A DNA stretch of 64,000 nt from positions 124,001 through 188,000 of the forward strand of contig VZSF01001220.1 of NCBI GenBank assembly GCA_013398295.1, given 5' to 3'. Below the pieces are notes generated by a model. It was not told the origin of the DNA. It saw nothing but the letters and a program-made list of their open reading frames with translations, and ran no database searches. Below are positions 12,301 through 23,970 of the stretch, one piece after another. The stretch is from Chionis minor (lineage: Eukaryota; Chordata; Aves; Charadriiformes; Chionididae). The stretch's first letter is position 1. The number at the start of each line of letters is the position of its first letter. Both the position numbers and the translations under genes were made by a program.

Positions 12301-15300
12301 GACTCCCTGGGAGACGACGATAGGTATTGAAGTAAGGGCCTGACCACATCGGTTGCTGAATTATGAAAACACAAAGGTCTGTCAGCTGTGATCTGTGCAC
12401 CACTGTGCACTGGGGTACACTGCCATCTTCAAAGTGCTGTATGACTTCTCAGAAAGCCAAATGCTGTCCCTACATTCAGGCCTAGAGGTAGATGCTGCAG
12501 CCACTGCCATCAGTGGTAATGCCTGCACAAACTACTTCTGGAAAGGCCTACATTAATCAATCCAAGCGATGTTTCCAGCTTTAAAAAAGAGAAGACAAAC
12601 CAGTGTCAGTTTTATCAATCCTTGAGTAACTTCTGTTCTCCTCCAGAAGAGCTAGACTGTCGCACTTCTAGCCGCAGAATGGGATATTGTTGAAGTATTC
12701 CTCAAATACACAGTCCAATCCTGAAAAAAAATAGGTACTTAAGAACTGCTAGCTACAAGAATGAAGTGTGAAATGCCTGCTGTAACCACTTAAAATGTTG
12801 GTTGGATATCCAGATAGTTTGGCTGAATTTTGATCAGATGCAGCCTAGGCTACAGAATTAATCTCAACTCTCTCACAGGCAAAGGGTGCTTTAAGTAAAA
12901 AAGTTTCATGATAATGCACAGAATTGGATTATTGCAGTGCAACAGTGGTTTTTTCAGGGCCTACAATAGCTCTGAATTGTGCACTTTACAATAGATTTTA
13001 TCATAACATATTTACTTGTGTGGCCATACAGACTGCAAACCACTTAACTCCCAGAATCTCAGGAGGTTCCTCACTTTAAGTAAAAACATCCTCTGCTTTG
13101 CAGTCTGACTGGACTTTACAGAGACTAGGAATGAGAAATCAGACAAAACTAAGAGCAATCCACCTTCTCCAGCATCTTAGAAGTGAAGCCCCAGTGGACC
13201 CTTATATTTGCTACATCATTTAGCTTTGAGCAGCTGCCCTTGCACACACTCCCCCAAGGACTCCTTTGCAAACTCCGGATTTTGCCTACAAAGAGCATTG
13301 CAGCTTTGCTGGTAGAGCTAAACTCTACCAATCCTCCCGGTATGTAGGATTACATAGCAGGTAGGATCTTTTTTCCCAGGTTTATTTCCTGTCTAGCAGG
13401 TCTGGGCCCTTGTTGAACTGCTGTCTATGAATATGTGTCCCCCCCCCACTCCCACTCTGCCCATGAGGAGTTACAGAAATTATTGTTTTATTACTGTCCA
13501 GTAGAATTTTATGGAAAATAAGCTCAAGCTCCTTGAGAACAATTACTCAGCAGCCTAGTTCTCAGTATGCAAGGAGGAGTTTAACTTTTCAGTTTTTAGC
13601 TAAAATCAGAGCTTTTAAAATTTGAATAAAATGGTGAATTTGTTCAGAAGAAAAGAGGTCACTAGCTACTAGTTAAAACGTTGGAGTAAGATCAAGGAAC
13701 TGTGGGATATTGTTATACTCTTGAGTTACAGCCAAATCAGTATTACACTACTAGTGTGAACTCTAACTGATCTTTGGTAGGGCTATCATAGTATCTTTTA
13801 TGAGCTAAAATACATATAAAATATATAATGGTTGAAGACGAGAATACATGGGCATACGAAGCCCAATTTCCAGGAAAAAACTCTGGACTTTGACCAGCAA
13901 AAGCACATCAGAACTATTGACAGGTCATAAACTGAAAGAAAAAAAGGTGGGTAAGAGCACACATCTATTTAAGAAGTCGTCTGTAATAAAATATGTTACT
14001 TTGCAATGTTATTTTTACATGAATGTTGAAATCAAGGGAAAAAGATCTGTTCACTCTGAGACACAAGACCCTCCCTGTGTGGAAACATTAATACTGGCCA
14101 TGTCAGGGGAGCGTATTTTACTGCCATTAACCTGGTTATAGGAAATAAACTGGTCCACGTTGAAACAGTGCAATCGCCAATCTGACCTACAGATGGAGTA
14201 GGAAAGATAGTTAATGGAGAGGATCAGGAAAGACCTTGTTAACATAAAGCTCACACAGAGTTTCAGCCATCATTGCCCAGCAGCAGGCTGAGAGCCTTCA
14301 CTTGTAGGTAAAGCCACTGTCCAGCTCCCACACGCCCTGTGAGATGGGTGAGCAGTGTCCTGAGCAGGGCACCAGCTCACCTCTGCCACGAGTTTTGGTG
14401 GGACAAGTCTCAAATGGAGGATGGCTTCGGGTCAACCACAAGCGGTGTTGCTGTAACCCAGTGAACCAGCATCAGGGTCCTGGAGCTCCCCAACCTACAT
14501 AGGCTTCTGGTTCATTTTTACATGGAATTTCACATGCTGATTTTAATGCTAGAGCTGCATCTGATTTGGGATCTGGTTATCTGAGGAATACCCTTTTTTC
14601 CTTAGGAATACAGCAAAGTCGCTTCCAGAAGCATAATTCAAATTAAAGCCATTTTGATTTAAACAAGAGGAGGCTGCTGACACTGTGTTCCCTGTTAAGG
14701 ATCCTGGATGCTGGAATTAGCTCTCCTCACCAAGCCTCCCAGAGCCTGAATTTGTCAGTCTTTTAGACACATTCTTAATTTTTTTACAGTAATTCTAATA
14801 ATGAGGAGCTTTTCAAAAGGTTGGAGCAGTGCCAGAGGAAAAGTGGTGGAAATAAGAAGACCAGAATTAGTCTAGTGGAAATCCATGGGAGTTCAGTCTG
14901 TGCTTTATCTGTGGGGCCACCGTTGGCAGGCAAGACATAATTGTAGGGTTGCCTTAGCTGTCACTTGGTATGCTGTAAATGTAAAGCTCCCAGCACTCTG
15001 CCTCAAGAGTAATAAATAAATAATACATTAATGAGTGAATAATGCATAGACTTTTAGCAGAGTGGAAACACTGTTATGCACATGCAGTCACAAGGAAGCA
15101 CACAGATAAACGTTGTATTACACAACCAAAAAAGCCACCCCCCCAAAACACCCAAAAATCCCTCCAAGAAACACTGCCACAAGCAGACCACTTATAGCTT
15201 CTGGATATATGCAAGGAAATAATCAAGATTTTAGTTTTGCTACATTCAACCTGATAAAGAATGCTTTTTTTGCTGAATCTGGGAGCTGTATCCAAGCACA

Positions 15301-15544
15301 GATGTTCCCTGCTTGCAAACAGTTCTGAATTCATTTTTATGGTCATTCATTACATCTAGACAAGGAGGGTCATCCCACTCCGAAGTACTCTGTCAAATGA
15401 ATAAATATTTATTCCAACAGACAAATGGAAAAAGCTCTTTTCTGGCAGAGTTCTTGCAGAAAGATTTCCACCTCTGTCTTGCTAAACTCCTGCCACTTTT
15501 GCAGGAACCAGGGCATTTGTCCAAACTTTTTGAACAAATACTTC

Positions 15545-15559
15545 TTTTTTTTTTTTTTT
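15545..15559 (+). repeat. Poly(T) tract, 15 bases
   Basis: Fifteen consecutive T, followed by AAACCTG. Simple repeat; no retroposed gene is recognisable next to it. Confidence 0.95.
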
Positions 15560-15677
15560 AAACCTGTTCAAGCAGAGAAACTGGTTTCTTAGGTACCCTG
15601 GCAGGCAGGATTTAACCAAATCTTGCCAGGATGGGAGAAGCAGAGGGATTCCTCACCTGATAGGAAAGGACATATGA

Positions 15678-15703
15678 AAGTACACCTTAGAAGTGCACCT
15701 TAG
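15678..15703 (+). repeat. 13-base tandem duplication
   Basis: AAGTACACCTTAG is followed directly by AAGTGCACCTTAG, so two 13-base units differ at one position. A young or slowly decaying replication-slippage product. Confidence 0.9.
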
Positions 15704-15867
15704 GTAAGATTAGGACATGTAACATCAAGCAATTAGAGGTAGATTCAGCAAGATATGGTATAACTTGGTATTCCTACGTCACCATTGTTTCCCACTTTCA
15801 GCACAGGACATATCAATCCCCTACTTTTATACTTAAGCATCTCTTTGGGAGCTGAGCTGGCTTCTGG

Positions 15868-15889
15868 AAAAAAAAAAAAAAAAAAAAAA
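15868..15889 (+). repeat. Poly(A) tract, 22 bases
   Basis: Twenty-two consecutive A, the longest homopolymer I noticed in the window. It could be the tail of an old retroposed copy, but the upstream sequence is not recognisable and I see no flanking target duplication. Confidence 0.95.
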
Positions 15890-18800
15890 TCACAGCTTTT
15901 AGGCAAGGAAGAGGAATGTGAAGTCAGATCAGACTCATGACTGATGTAATAGTGTGACTCTATAGATAGCCCCACAGGCACAAGAGCTTTTTCCTCAAAC
16001 CACAAGATCTACAAAAGCTAGTTTCCTCAGAACAAGTTTAGCGCATATGCTTAAGCACCTTCTTACTTTGGTAGCCGCAACTTTAAGGCAAACAACATGA
16101 GACTCGCAAGTGGTAGAAAGATGACAGATTTCTGACACTGAAGTAATTTCTGTAATCCTGTTCTTTTTCAAGTATCAGTCCTATACAAAAATCCTCTTTG
16201 TGCACATTTTGACACACATCTTCTGAATTCTTTCTCTAAAAGTTTGGCTCAAAGTTACCCACGTTTATTTTCCACCCATCCCATGAACTATTTCTTTTGC
16301 TCTTAAAAACTGGGTTCTCAATTTCAAGATAAATAACAACATAATTATTTTTATTTAGGTTAATGCCCAACAGAGTGCTTTTAGGTGTATTTCCAATTAC
16401 CTTGGCTCATCCTCGCAGCCGTTATAAAATCTGAGTAACGTGTTCCTCTAGACACTGAGTTTTGGTGTTCAGTGTTGCCTCCAACTGTACGCCAGGACTG
16501 TTCAGAAGTTAAAATCACTTCCTCAGTGGGAAGGAACACTTGCTGCTGAGAGAGAAAAGCACTGCAGCACTTCTGTTCCAGGTCTTCATTTTACCCGCCC
16601 ATTCAGTTTGCCAGGGTATTTCAAATTTGTGAAATCTCACGTCTCTTTAAGATGCTTTGACTGACACAGCCTCAATCTAGCTTGAGCTTAATATACTTTT
16701 TTAACTAGGGTTTCTGCTGTGGCCATAGGCCCTCACTCACTGGAAGGGAAGATCTGAGAGGGGAATTGGGAAAGGGGAGTACTGTGTTGCACCATCGCCT
16801 CTCCCCTCTATGAGCAGAGGTAAGTGATGTCCCTCACTTGCTTTTCCCAAGCAGGGGAGTTACAGCCTCACCACTGAAGCTAGCCGTGCTTTTTCAGGGA
16901 TCCCTGTGGCCAATTATGTGATGACATATTTGTTTACTTACCTCACAACAATAAATAATGCATAACACAAACACTGCACTGAGAGGGTGGCTGTAACCCA
17001 GCACGGTTGCCAGTGCTGACTCCCACAGCTGATCCCCTTCCCTGCGGAGGCAGCTATTTGTGAGACCACAGCAGACTGTAGAGGCAGCCGCTCTGGGAGG
17101 GCACTTCCCGATTTTGTGTTTCCTAATGTTGCTTTGAGCACCTCTTGACCTCTGGGTTGGATTCATAGACTCAGCTGTCATGGCCTTTTCACTGCAATTT
17201 ATGCAAAATTATTAATCTGGGTTCACCTGGCACTCCTGCTGAAATCCTCGTCATTGTACAGGGTGGCCAGCTCTGCCACCGTGACCCCAGTGAGTCGCCA
17301 TGCCTCTGGCCACCTCTCATGTCCAGCAGGGCTGAGGAGGCTCTCTCATCATGCTGAGGCACCCAGGGTCCATCCCACTGGTCAGGGAAAGATCTGCTGA
17401 CTGTACAGGGAGCATGAAGGATGTCCAGATGTTTTTGGTTACGACACACTGTTACTGGGTCTGCACAAGCACCGGTGTGGCAGGTCCAGCTTGAGTTTGT
17501 CAGCCTTTAATTAGCTGTGCAAAGGAAACAATCAAAAAGGTCCTTGTGGTAACTGGGAGCCTGCCTGGAGCTAATCTCTTTCTGTATTTTGCTGCACAGA
17601 TTCAGGCTGACCCACCCAAGGAGCAGCTCCCTGCTCCCACTTACCCGCTCGATCTCTCCAGCCCAGGCATTCTCTCCAGTGAAAATAAAAAGGATATGGC
17701 CTTTCATTGCAATATCTAATAGAAAAAACCCACCTTCTTTTAAATCAGCAAATGCAGTTTTCCTCTCTGTAGGACAAACACAGCCAGCCAGGGCATACAA
17801 TTTACCAATAAAATAAAGGTATTGTCACAGAAAAAGTGACAGTAAAGCTGCTGTTTCCAACAAAAAGCCTAGTGTCTCTAATTACCTGCATGTACTTGCG
17901 TCACTGCTACATAAGCCACCCAAGAATTTCAAATATCAATATCCTTCGCCATAGAAAATCCCTTTGTACACAACAGGACTGTCAGGAAACATGAAGTAGC
18001 AGAGGTCTCTGCAGTTTTTGTGATCCAAGTGCAGGCAATGAGACATGGGAAGGGTACATTTTCATCCCTCCTTCCTCTCAGTTTTCTGTCAGTTTGTTTC
18101 CTTGTTAGATCCGGAGCAGTCCGTAGCTGCCTCTGAAAAAGCAGTTGGTGTATTTTAATACAGCCCATTCATTCCAAGCTTGTTCCTACGTTCACTCCCT
18201 ACGGGGACACGTTGCTTTGCTCACCGGCAGGTGCGGAGGCTGGAGCTGGACTGTTAGCAAGAATGCAGTGGGAAACATGTTATCCACAACACAATGTCCT
18301 TGATAATATGGTGAGGACATTGATCTTAAGCTCCATGAAAGGACCCAGAGTGCGAACAGGAAATGTTCACATTCAAACATTTACTCTAGATAACTGACTA
18401 CACTGATTTCTTAAGCAAGTGCTTCTTAGTAACTATAAAAGCAGAGAACTTGAGTACTTAAAAGAGAGTATGGCCCATAGCCTTAGATCTAGTGTAGGCT
18501 GACTAAGAGCCTGTGGTTGATTTTACATCATTTACTGCCATTCGGGTTCCTGTAAGATGGTGGGAGAAGGCACGGTGTGCTGCTTTTCTTGCAGGGAAAC
18601 TTTCCAGCCAGCCAAGTGGGCGCTGAGCACAGCTGCAGTGGCACTTTGGAAGGGGAATAAGGAGGAGGGAGAGGAGGGAGGCACAGAGGGGCCGCTGCCT
18701 TGGACTGACATGCGGCACCCAGCAGCTTGCAGGGGCAGGCTGCCACCCCTCCGCCTGGCTCCTGCCAGAGGTGTCTAAATCTTCATGCCACGAACCGCTG

Positions 18801-20847
18801 ATGGAGCTTGCCTTTCAAGTTGGAAAACCAGGGATTAACAAATCGAATGTAAAATGTCATGAGCAGACCTGTGTGGCTGCTGCTTATTACGCCAATATTT
18901 TTTTACCTGTTGCATCTCCCACTGAGAAAATTTGGTTCCTGTTGTGCCTGCTGTTCTGAGAGCATTACAGAAGTTACTGCTGCCAAAAAAACACTCTCAC
19001 TTCTCCCTGCCCTGCCCTTTTCTCTCAGGCTGCCCCCTTGCTCTGCACTGGCACTCACATTCAAGCGGCTGCTGGGTGAAAGTGATGAAGGAACTGCTGG
19101 CCTAAGAAATAACCCTGCTGAAAGAAAAAAGTTAGTTTTTTGTCTGGATCAATTAGCTGAGTCCCCATGAAGTCACAAAAATGCTGGTGCCAGCCCAGGG
19201 CAAGGGGAGCCATGGGGCAGAGGAGGGAGAGGACCAGGCACAGAGGCTGAGAAGGACAAACATTTTCTCAGCAGCATTGTCAATGTACGTGCACCTGATG
19301 CCATGCTGCACACACCCTCATCTTTCCAACCACAGCAAGTGAGCGACCAAGAAAACACACAGAGACTAGCAGCATCTTGCAGAGACCCTCCAGGGCTTTG
19401 ACAGATGATTCCTCCAGGAGAGAGACCCCCATGCCACTGCGTCACACCACATCTACATGTCCTGCAGACCAGGCTGAGAGCTTTTCAAGAGAGGAGTGTT
19501 GTCATTTAAAATGAGATACAGCTCTGACAAAATAAGTTTTTCAGGGGGACATGGCCACTTGATTTTAGTCTGAAACAAAAATTTTAAAGAAAACTTTGAA
19601 AATAAAAGAAACAGAGGGAGAAAGTGTTCTTCAGTGTTTTCTTGACTTAGGCTAAGTATGACACTATAAAAGGCAGTAAAAATGGTTATTTAAAACAGAT
19701 GTAATGCAAATGCACTTAAAACTGTGGAAGTCAACGTCTTCATTTCTATGTTGGGCTTGGTCACTCACTTTCTTTCTTTTATAAGAGCAGAATCAGGTAA
19801 ATGGGTGATTGCTTAAAATTCAAGACAGCATTCAGAAAGTGAAGTGTGGACTGTGGCTCTACCAGTGCCTGCATCACGCACCTTTACAGTAAGTCATCAT
19901 TCCTGGGCTCTAGGGATGGAGGAAAAGGGAACATCAAAATGACCTCAAGAGAATTAGCAGTGTTTCCTGTTAGGTGTCTTTTTTCTCCTGTATTCTGTCA
20001 GTCCTTTCCTCCTGAATAAGCCATGTTTTAACTACCATCAGGAGTGCCTTTTCCCAGCCAGCATGCTTTCAGCCCAGGAGACATACCCAGCACAGCCAGA
20101 GACGGGGAATGAGCAAAATGATGGCCTTGCAAACAACCTACAGACATCCTCAAACAGGTGGAAAACCACAGAGGGGAATGTATAGATCCAGCACTGTTTT
20201 ATTTTGAAACTGAAGTGACTGAAATCTGGCAGACAATCTGAAAACACCCATCAGAAGTCAGCTGGCACCTGGCTGAACAAGCATGTTCAGGTGTGTCGTG
20301 TCTCACGGGGCTCTGCAAAGCAGATTGTGGCTGTGCACAGACACTGTTTCACTCCTCATGTTCCAGCAAACTTCATGTCAGGGGCTTAGAGACTAGCAGG
20401 AAGATACTTTGCTTTCCTATAACACACCTCCATTTGAGAGACCCTTGCCCACCTCCAGGTGCATTTCAGATGTCGCCTGGGAGCCTGTGGTCGCAAAACA
20501 TGAGCCTTTGACAGATCGATTAGTTGCTCTGTGGTCCAAACTCAATCCGTCTCTGAGGATACTAGGGACACCCTGCAGGGAAGCTGTGAATGTGGACACA
20601 TGCCCCACACCCTCACAAAACCCCTTGGAAAGCGGCACCAACCATACGACAGGCCTGCGTAGGTGTACCTTACTCCAAAGACACCCTGCAGATTGCAGCA
20701 GTGGCTTCCCAGCTTGGCAAAAAAAAATGCTTGTGGTAGGGGAGAGTTTTTCAAGAGGGAAATTGCAGGTGGGATTGATTTTTAACTCCTTCTCATAACT
20801 TTGTACTGCCAAAATGCCAGAGGGGGAGGCAATTTGGCCTTTTCTAT

Positions 20848-20918
20848 NNNNNNNNNNNNNNNNNNNNNNNNNNNNNNNNNNNNNNNNNNNNNNNNNNNNN
20901 NNNNNNNNNNNNNNNNNN
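20848..20918. other. Assembly gap (71 Ns) in the IQGAP2 promoter
   Basis: A run of 71 N separates AT-balanced intergenic sequence from an extremely GC-rich, CpG-rich stretch. Such gaps are typical where sequencing fails in GC-rich promoters. The missing sequence probably includes the upstream half of the CpG island and may be longer than 71 bases. Open frames crossing it are artefacts. Confidence 0.99.
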
Positions 20919-21062
20919 TGGCGGAGCCGCCCCGGGTGGCCTCGTCCCCGCGCGGGGCGGTGGCGGCGGCGGCGGCAGCAAATCAGCGGGGCCCGGCCCG
21001 CGCATAAGAAGGGCGGGCGGCAGCCGGCGCCTCCCGTCCCTCCCGGCGGTGGCGGCGGCAGG
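20919..21062 (+). promoter_or_regulatory. IQGAP2: IQGAP2 CpG-island promoter and 5' UTR
   Basis: Very GC- and CpG-rich sequence directly upstream of the IQGAP2 start. It holds GC boxes (GGGGCGG at 20954-20960, GGGCGGGCGG at 21011-21020), a (GGC)5 repeat at 20962-20976, and a second GGC cluster at 21051-21059 just before the ATG. An ATAAGA at 21004-21009 is at best a weak TATA-like element. The composition fits a CpG-island promoter with dispersed starts. The transcription start cannot be placed, partly because the adjacent 71 bases are missing. Transcription runs toward IQGAP2, and no divergent gene is visible. Confidence 0.75.
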
Positions 21063-21108
21063 ATGCACCATGAGGAGCTGGCGCCCCTGCAGCGGCCCCG
21101 CTATGGCT
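21063..21108 (+). CDS. IQGAP2: IQGAP2 coding exon 1 (ras GTPase-activating-like protein, N-terminus)
   Basis: IQGAP2 is a large cytoplasmic scaffold (about 1575 residues) with calponin-homology, WW, IQ and RasGAP-related domains. It links actin, calmodulin and Rac/Cdc42 signalling, and despite its name does not act as an efficient GAP. The exon encodes MHHEELAPLQRPRYG plus the first base of a serine codon. It agrees with my recollection of mammalian IQGAP2 (M-P-H-E-E-L-..-LQRPRYG-S-I-V-D), with His in place of Pro at position 2. The start has A at -3. The exon ends at T21108 before GTGAGT, a strong donor. Joining T to CT of exon 2 gives TCT (Ser) and the expected SIVDDERLSAEE. A second ATG at 21070 is out of frame. 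Confidence 0.95.
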
Positions 21109-21114
21109 GTGAGT

Positions 21115-21139
21115 GGGGTCGGGGGGGGAGGGGGGAAGG
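21115..21139 (+). promoter_or_regulatory. G-run tract directly after the exon 1 donor
   Basis: Immediately after GTGAGT come four runs: G4 (21115-21118), G8 (21121-21128), G6 (21130-21135) and GG (21138-21139). This can form a G-quadruplex on the non-template strand. G-runs just inside introns are also known splicing-enhancer sites bound by hnRNP H/F. Both roles are inferences from sequence. Confidence 0.45.
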
Positions 21140-21374
21140 CTCTTCAAGCCTCTTTCTTCCCTTTTCATTTCTGCTCTTGCCGGTTTTCTCCGTTTGATAC
21201 CAAAACGGGGAGTTGGGGGAAAAAGAGAGCCGCCCGGCAGGCTGTGTTGCAGCGCTCCGGCTTGTTTTAGGTTTTGCTGGCAGCGAGCTCCGGCTCGCTG
21301 GGTTCTGAACAGGTTTTCGTGGGGCTGGGTTTTCTCCCGAAACCTTCTGAATGGATCGCGAGCTGTAATCCCGC

Positions 21375-21602
21375 GTTGCAACTTGGGAGTTTTATGTTAG
21401 CGTTAGAGCTGTGGGTTTCAACTTTATAACCGGGGGTTATAGGAATTGCTTTTGGTTGTAACTTTATAACTTGATATTGTGACTGTAACTTTGGGTTGTA
21501 ATTTAGTAACCTTTGGATTATCGGGCCAGCATTTTAGATTATATAATTAAAAGCTTGCTTTCTTGTTTTATAACTTTGTACAGAGCTTTGTAACTTTAAA
21601 TA
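21375..21602 (+). repeat. Cluster of degenerate GTAACTTT-type boxes in early intron 1
   Basis: Related boxes recur: GTTGCAACTTGG near 21375, TTTCAACTTTATAAC near 21416, GTTGTAACTTTATAACTT at 21455-21472, CTGTAACTTTGGGTTGTAA near 21483, AGTAACCTTTGG near 21505, TTATAACTTTGTAC near 21568 and TTTGTAACTTTAAA near 21587. The first three are about 40 bases apart and later ones are closer. It looks like an eroded minisatellite or an array of binding sites beside the CpG island. Confidence 0.6.
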
Positions 21603-23147
21603 TTAATTGGTGTGAGGTGAGAAGTTGTGCAGGTACCACGCGTCTCTTTTTAGAGGAGGTGTATTTGTTTCCCAAACCTGTATTTCTGAAAAGCCCTGAA
21701 GCACCTTCCCTCCTCCTGCTTCAGGGGAGCTCTCAGCATTGGTGTGCCGTCCTGGGATCCTGCACCAGGCTCTGCTTTCTCTCGGTTCCTGTGGGCAGAG
21801 CGGTGCAAGCCCCTGGCTTTGCCATCCCTGTTTGAAATGCCTCTGATACTTCAGACACTGAAAAATGTGAACATGCAAGTTGCGTGCAAAGCTCACACCA
21901 ACCCTAGCATCCTGTGGTGCGATGAGCAACTTCCCAGGTCTTAGCACAGCAGCTTTGTTTAAAACTGGATCCGAAACCTCTTTTTAAAAGAAGCATGAAA
22001 ACCCTTGACAACGTTAGGGGTCACCTCACTTCTGCACAGAACTTTTCTGGACAGAAAAGTTGCTGCTTGACAGCAAGACCTTCAGCTTGGAGAATTCTAT
22101 GCCCTCCTGAACATACTCCTCTATTGATGACTGCCAGTTGGGGCACTTGAAGGACCCTGCCTGTAGGCTTCATTTTTCATTTGCACTACCTGATAGGTGG
22201 GCAAGAGACTTCTGAAGGTGTGTTCACAGTTGTCAGTACTGATAACATTTTTCAGCTACTAGAGATGTGGGCTGAGTGCCCATGCTAGCGAGTTAGCAAA
22301 GGTGAATATTTTGCTTGTGAAGCCAATCTCCCACTTATCTCAGCTTGCTGTGCCATTGCCTGTGTGGTAGGGCAGTGTCTGGGCAGTGTGCTGCCTGGTG
22401 CTCCAGCCCCAGGTTGACACGGTCTGCTTGCCTGATGTGCAGAAACTCCTCAATTGCGCATGTTGTGCCCATCAGACCCCCAGCAACAGGGGCTTTCCCT
22501 ATGTAGATCTGGTCTCGCTGGTATCGGGACACGTGAGTCTGGATATGCAGCACTTCGTAGTCTGCCAGAAAGACCAATATGACCAAAGACGAGGCTTTGA
22601 CATTAAGCAAAGTCAAAGGCATCCTTTGTGCCTTGCTTCCCGCCTGGGCACTGAGGGTGATTTATGTTATTGCCAGAGCTACTCAGAAAATTTTAAGAAT
22701 CTCAGGCCTTATTTTCTGTGGGGAGAGAATGATCATGTTAAGGATGCTGAATATAGTATTGAAGATATGGTCTGTCCTCTCAGTATTTATGCTTTGCTAT
22801 GGTAGTTCAGAACTTTCTGTTGCAGTGATCGGGGAGAAGTCAGTGTTTTGAGTTTTAGCTACTCTCCTGATATTTTGTCTCCTGTCCCAGGAGATAGGAG
22901 TGAAAGAGAGCATGCTTCTTGGCTTTCGTGATGCCACCTCCCTTCTCACCAGTACTCCCTACTTGCTCAGGCTCCCATAACTCTTTTGTTGTTCACTGAG
23001 TGAGATGTTGTGGCTGCTGTACAACACTGCATCCTCTTTTTTTTAGGATGGATTATTTTGCTGCAAGAACCTTTGATAACATTCCATTCAAGGGACTGGG
23101 CAAAGTCTCCTCAAAGTTGCCAGGCTGCTGCCTTTATTTTGAGGAGG

Positions 23148-23211
23148 AAAAAAAAAAAACCAAAAAGAAAACCCCACAACAAAAAACAAACCGAAAAAAC
23201 CCCACAACACA
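23148..23211 (+). repeat. A/C-rich low-complexity tract
   Basis: Begins with A12 and continues as A-runs interrupted by CC and CCCC (AAAACCCCACAAC-type). Similar A/C-rich tracts are frequent in bird genomes. The overlapping open frames translate to Lys/Thr/Asn/Pro-rich strings and are not genes. Confidence 0.9.
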
Positions 23212-23956
23212 GAAGAACTCCATACACCAAATGGACCATACCCTTGTCTGTAGTGCTATCACAAGTATGGGTCCAAGTTTGGGGTTTTAGACTGCTTAGA
23301 AAGCCAAATATGCTTTATCAATCCTGTATTTTCCTGCCATTTGGGGAGAAGGAGAGCAACATCATCTTAAAAAGCCAAAAAAAAAAGAAAAGGCTCCCTA
23401 ACTAGAAAACTTACATTAGCATTACCTGAGCTCTTATGAAGCCCATTATAAAGTGTAGGTTCTGTGGATAACTAAAACTGTGCTTTGAATGACTGGCAAA
23501 CAGGTCCCTATGTTGTACAGCACATCTATGCTGGATTTCCTAGAAGAGTTAATAAATTGTCCAAGCTAGGCTGTCAAATTGCTAAGACTCCTTGCTTTAG
23601 CAACAAGTACTGTTTTAAACATTTAACTTAACTTGGACTTTTGACTTTGGCTTCTGGATCTCAGTAGTGTCTTGCTTTGAAGAACAGCATTTTACTATGA
23701 TAACAGTCTCCTAAGAAATATATGAACCAGTGTGTGGTTATCAGCAACATTTAATCTTGGTAACTAGAGAGGAAGACATAGGTGAATCTTGGCTGCATTT
23801 GGTAGCCTCAAGGACACCACTGGGGAAAAAAAGTGTCCATGGGCAGAAGATCTTGTAGTACAAAGTGAGTAAGTAGGAAGACATACCCTTAACTCAGAAA
23901 CTAACTTTGCGTTACAAGTTTTGCTGATGTAGAAACTCAAGTGATATGCATCTAGG

Positions 23957-23970
23957 AAAAAAAAAAAAAA
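23957..23970 (+). repeat. Poly(A) tract, 14 bases
   Basis: Fourteen consecutive A within IQGAP2 intron 1. Simple repeat with no recognisable element beside it. Confidence 0.9.

Larger units (their letters stand above)
10311..20847. other. Intergenic region SV2C-IQGAP2
   Basis: About 10.5 kb without a supportable gene. Contents noted: a GT microsatellite at 11641, a short decayed duplication around 12258-12300, a C9 run at 13439-13447, T15 at 15545, a 13-base tandem duplication at 15678, A22 at 15868, and more GC-rich patches near 17000-17480 and 18530-18780. Open frames such as 20409-20798 (+) and 20417-20812 (-) lie on opposite strands of the same DNA and reflect moderate GC content. A good donor-like GAGGTAAGTG near 16816 has no recognisable exon. 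Confidence 0.7.

Noticed and set aside
15840..15889. Possible processed pseudogene ending in A22
   Set aside because: The upstream sequence is not similar to any gene I recognise, there is no AATAAA close before it, and no target-site duplication is evident.
16816..16826. Strong donor-like GAGGTAAGTG in the intergenic region
   Set aside because: No acceptor-bounded open exon or conserved peptide is visible upstream. Isolated donor matches are common.
20801..21197. Frames crossing the N gap
   Set aside because: Unknown bases were read through as X; the frames are artefacts of the gap and of GC-rich sequence.
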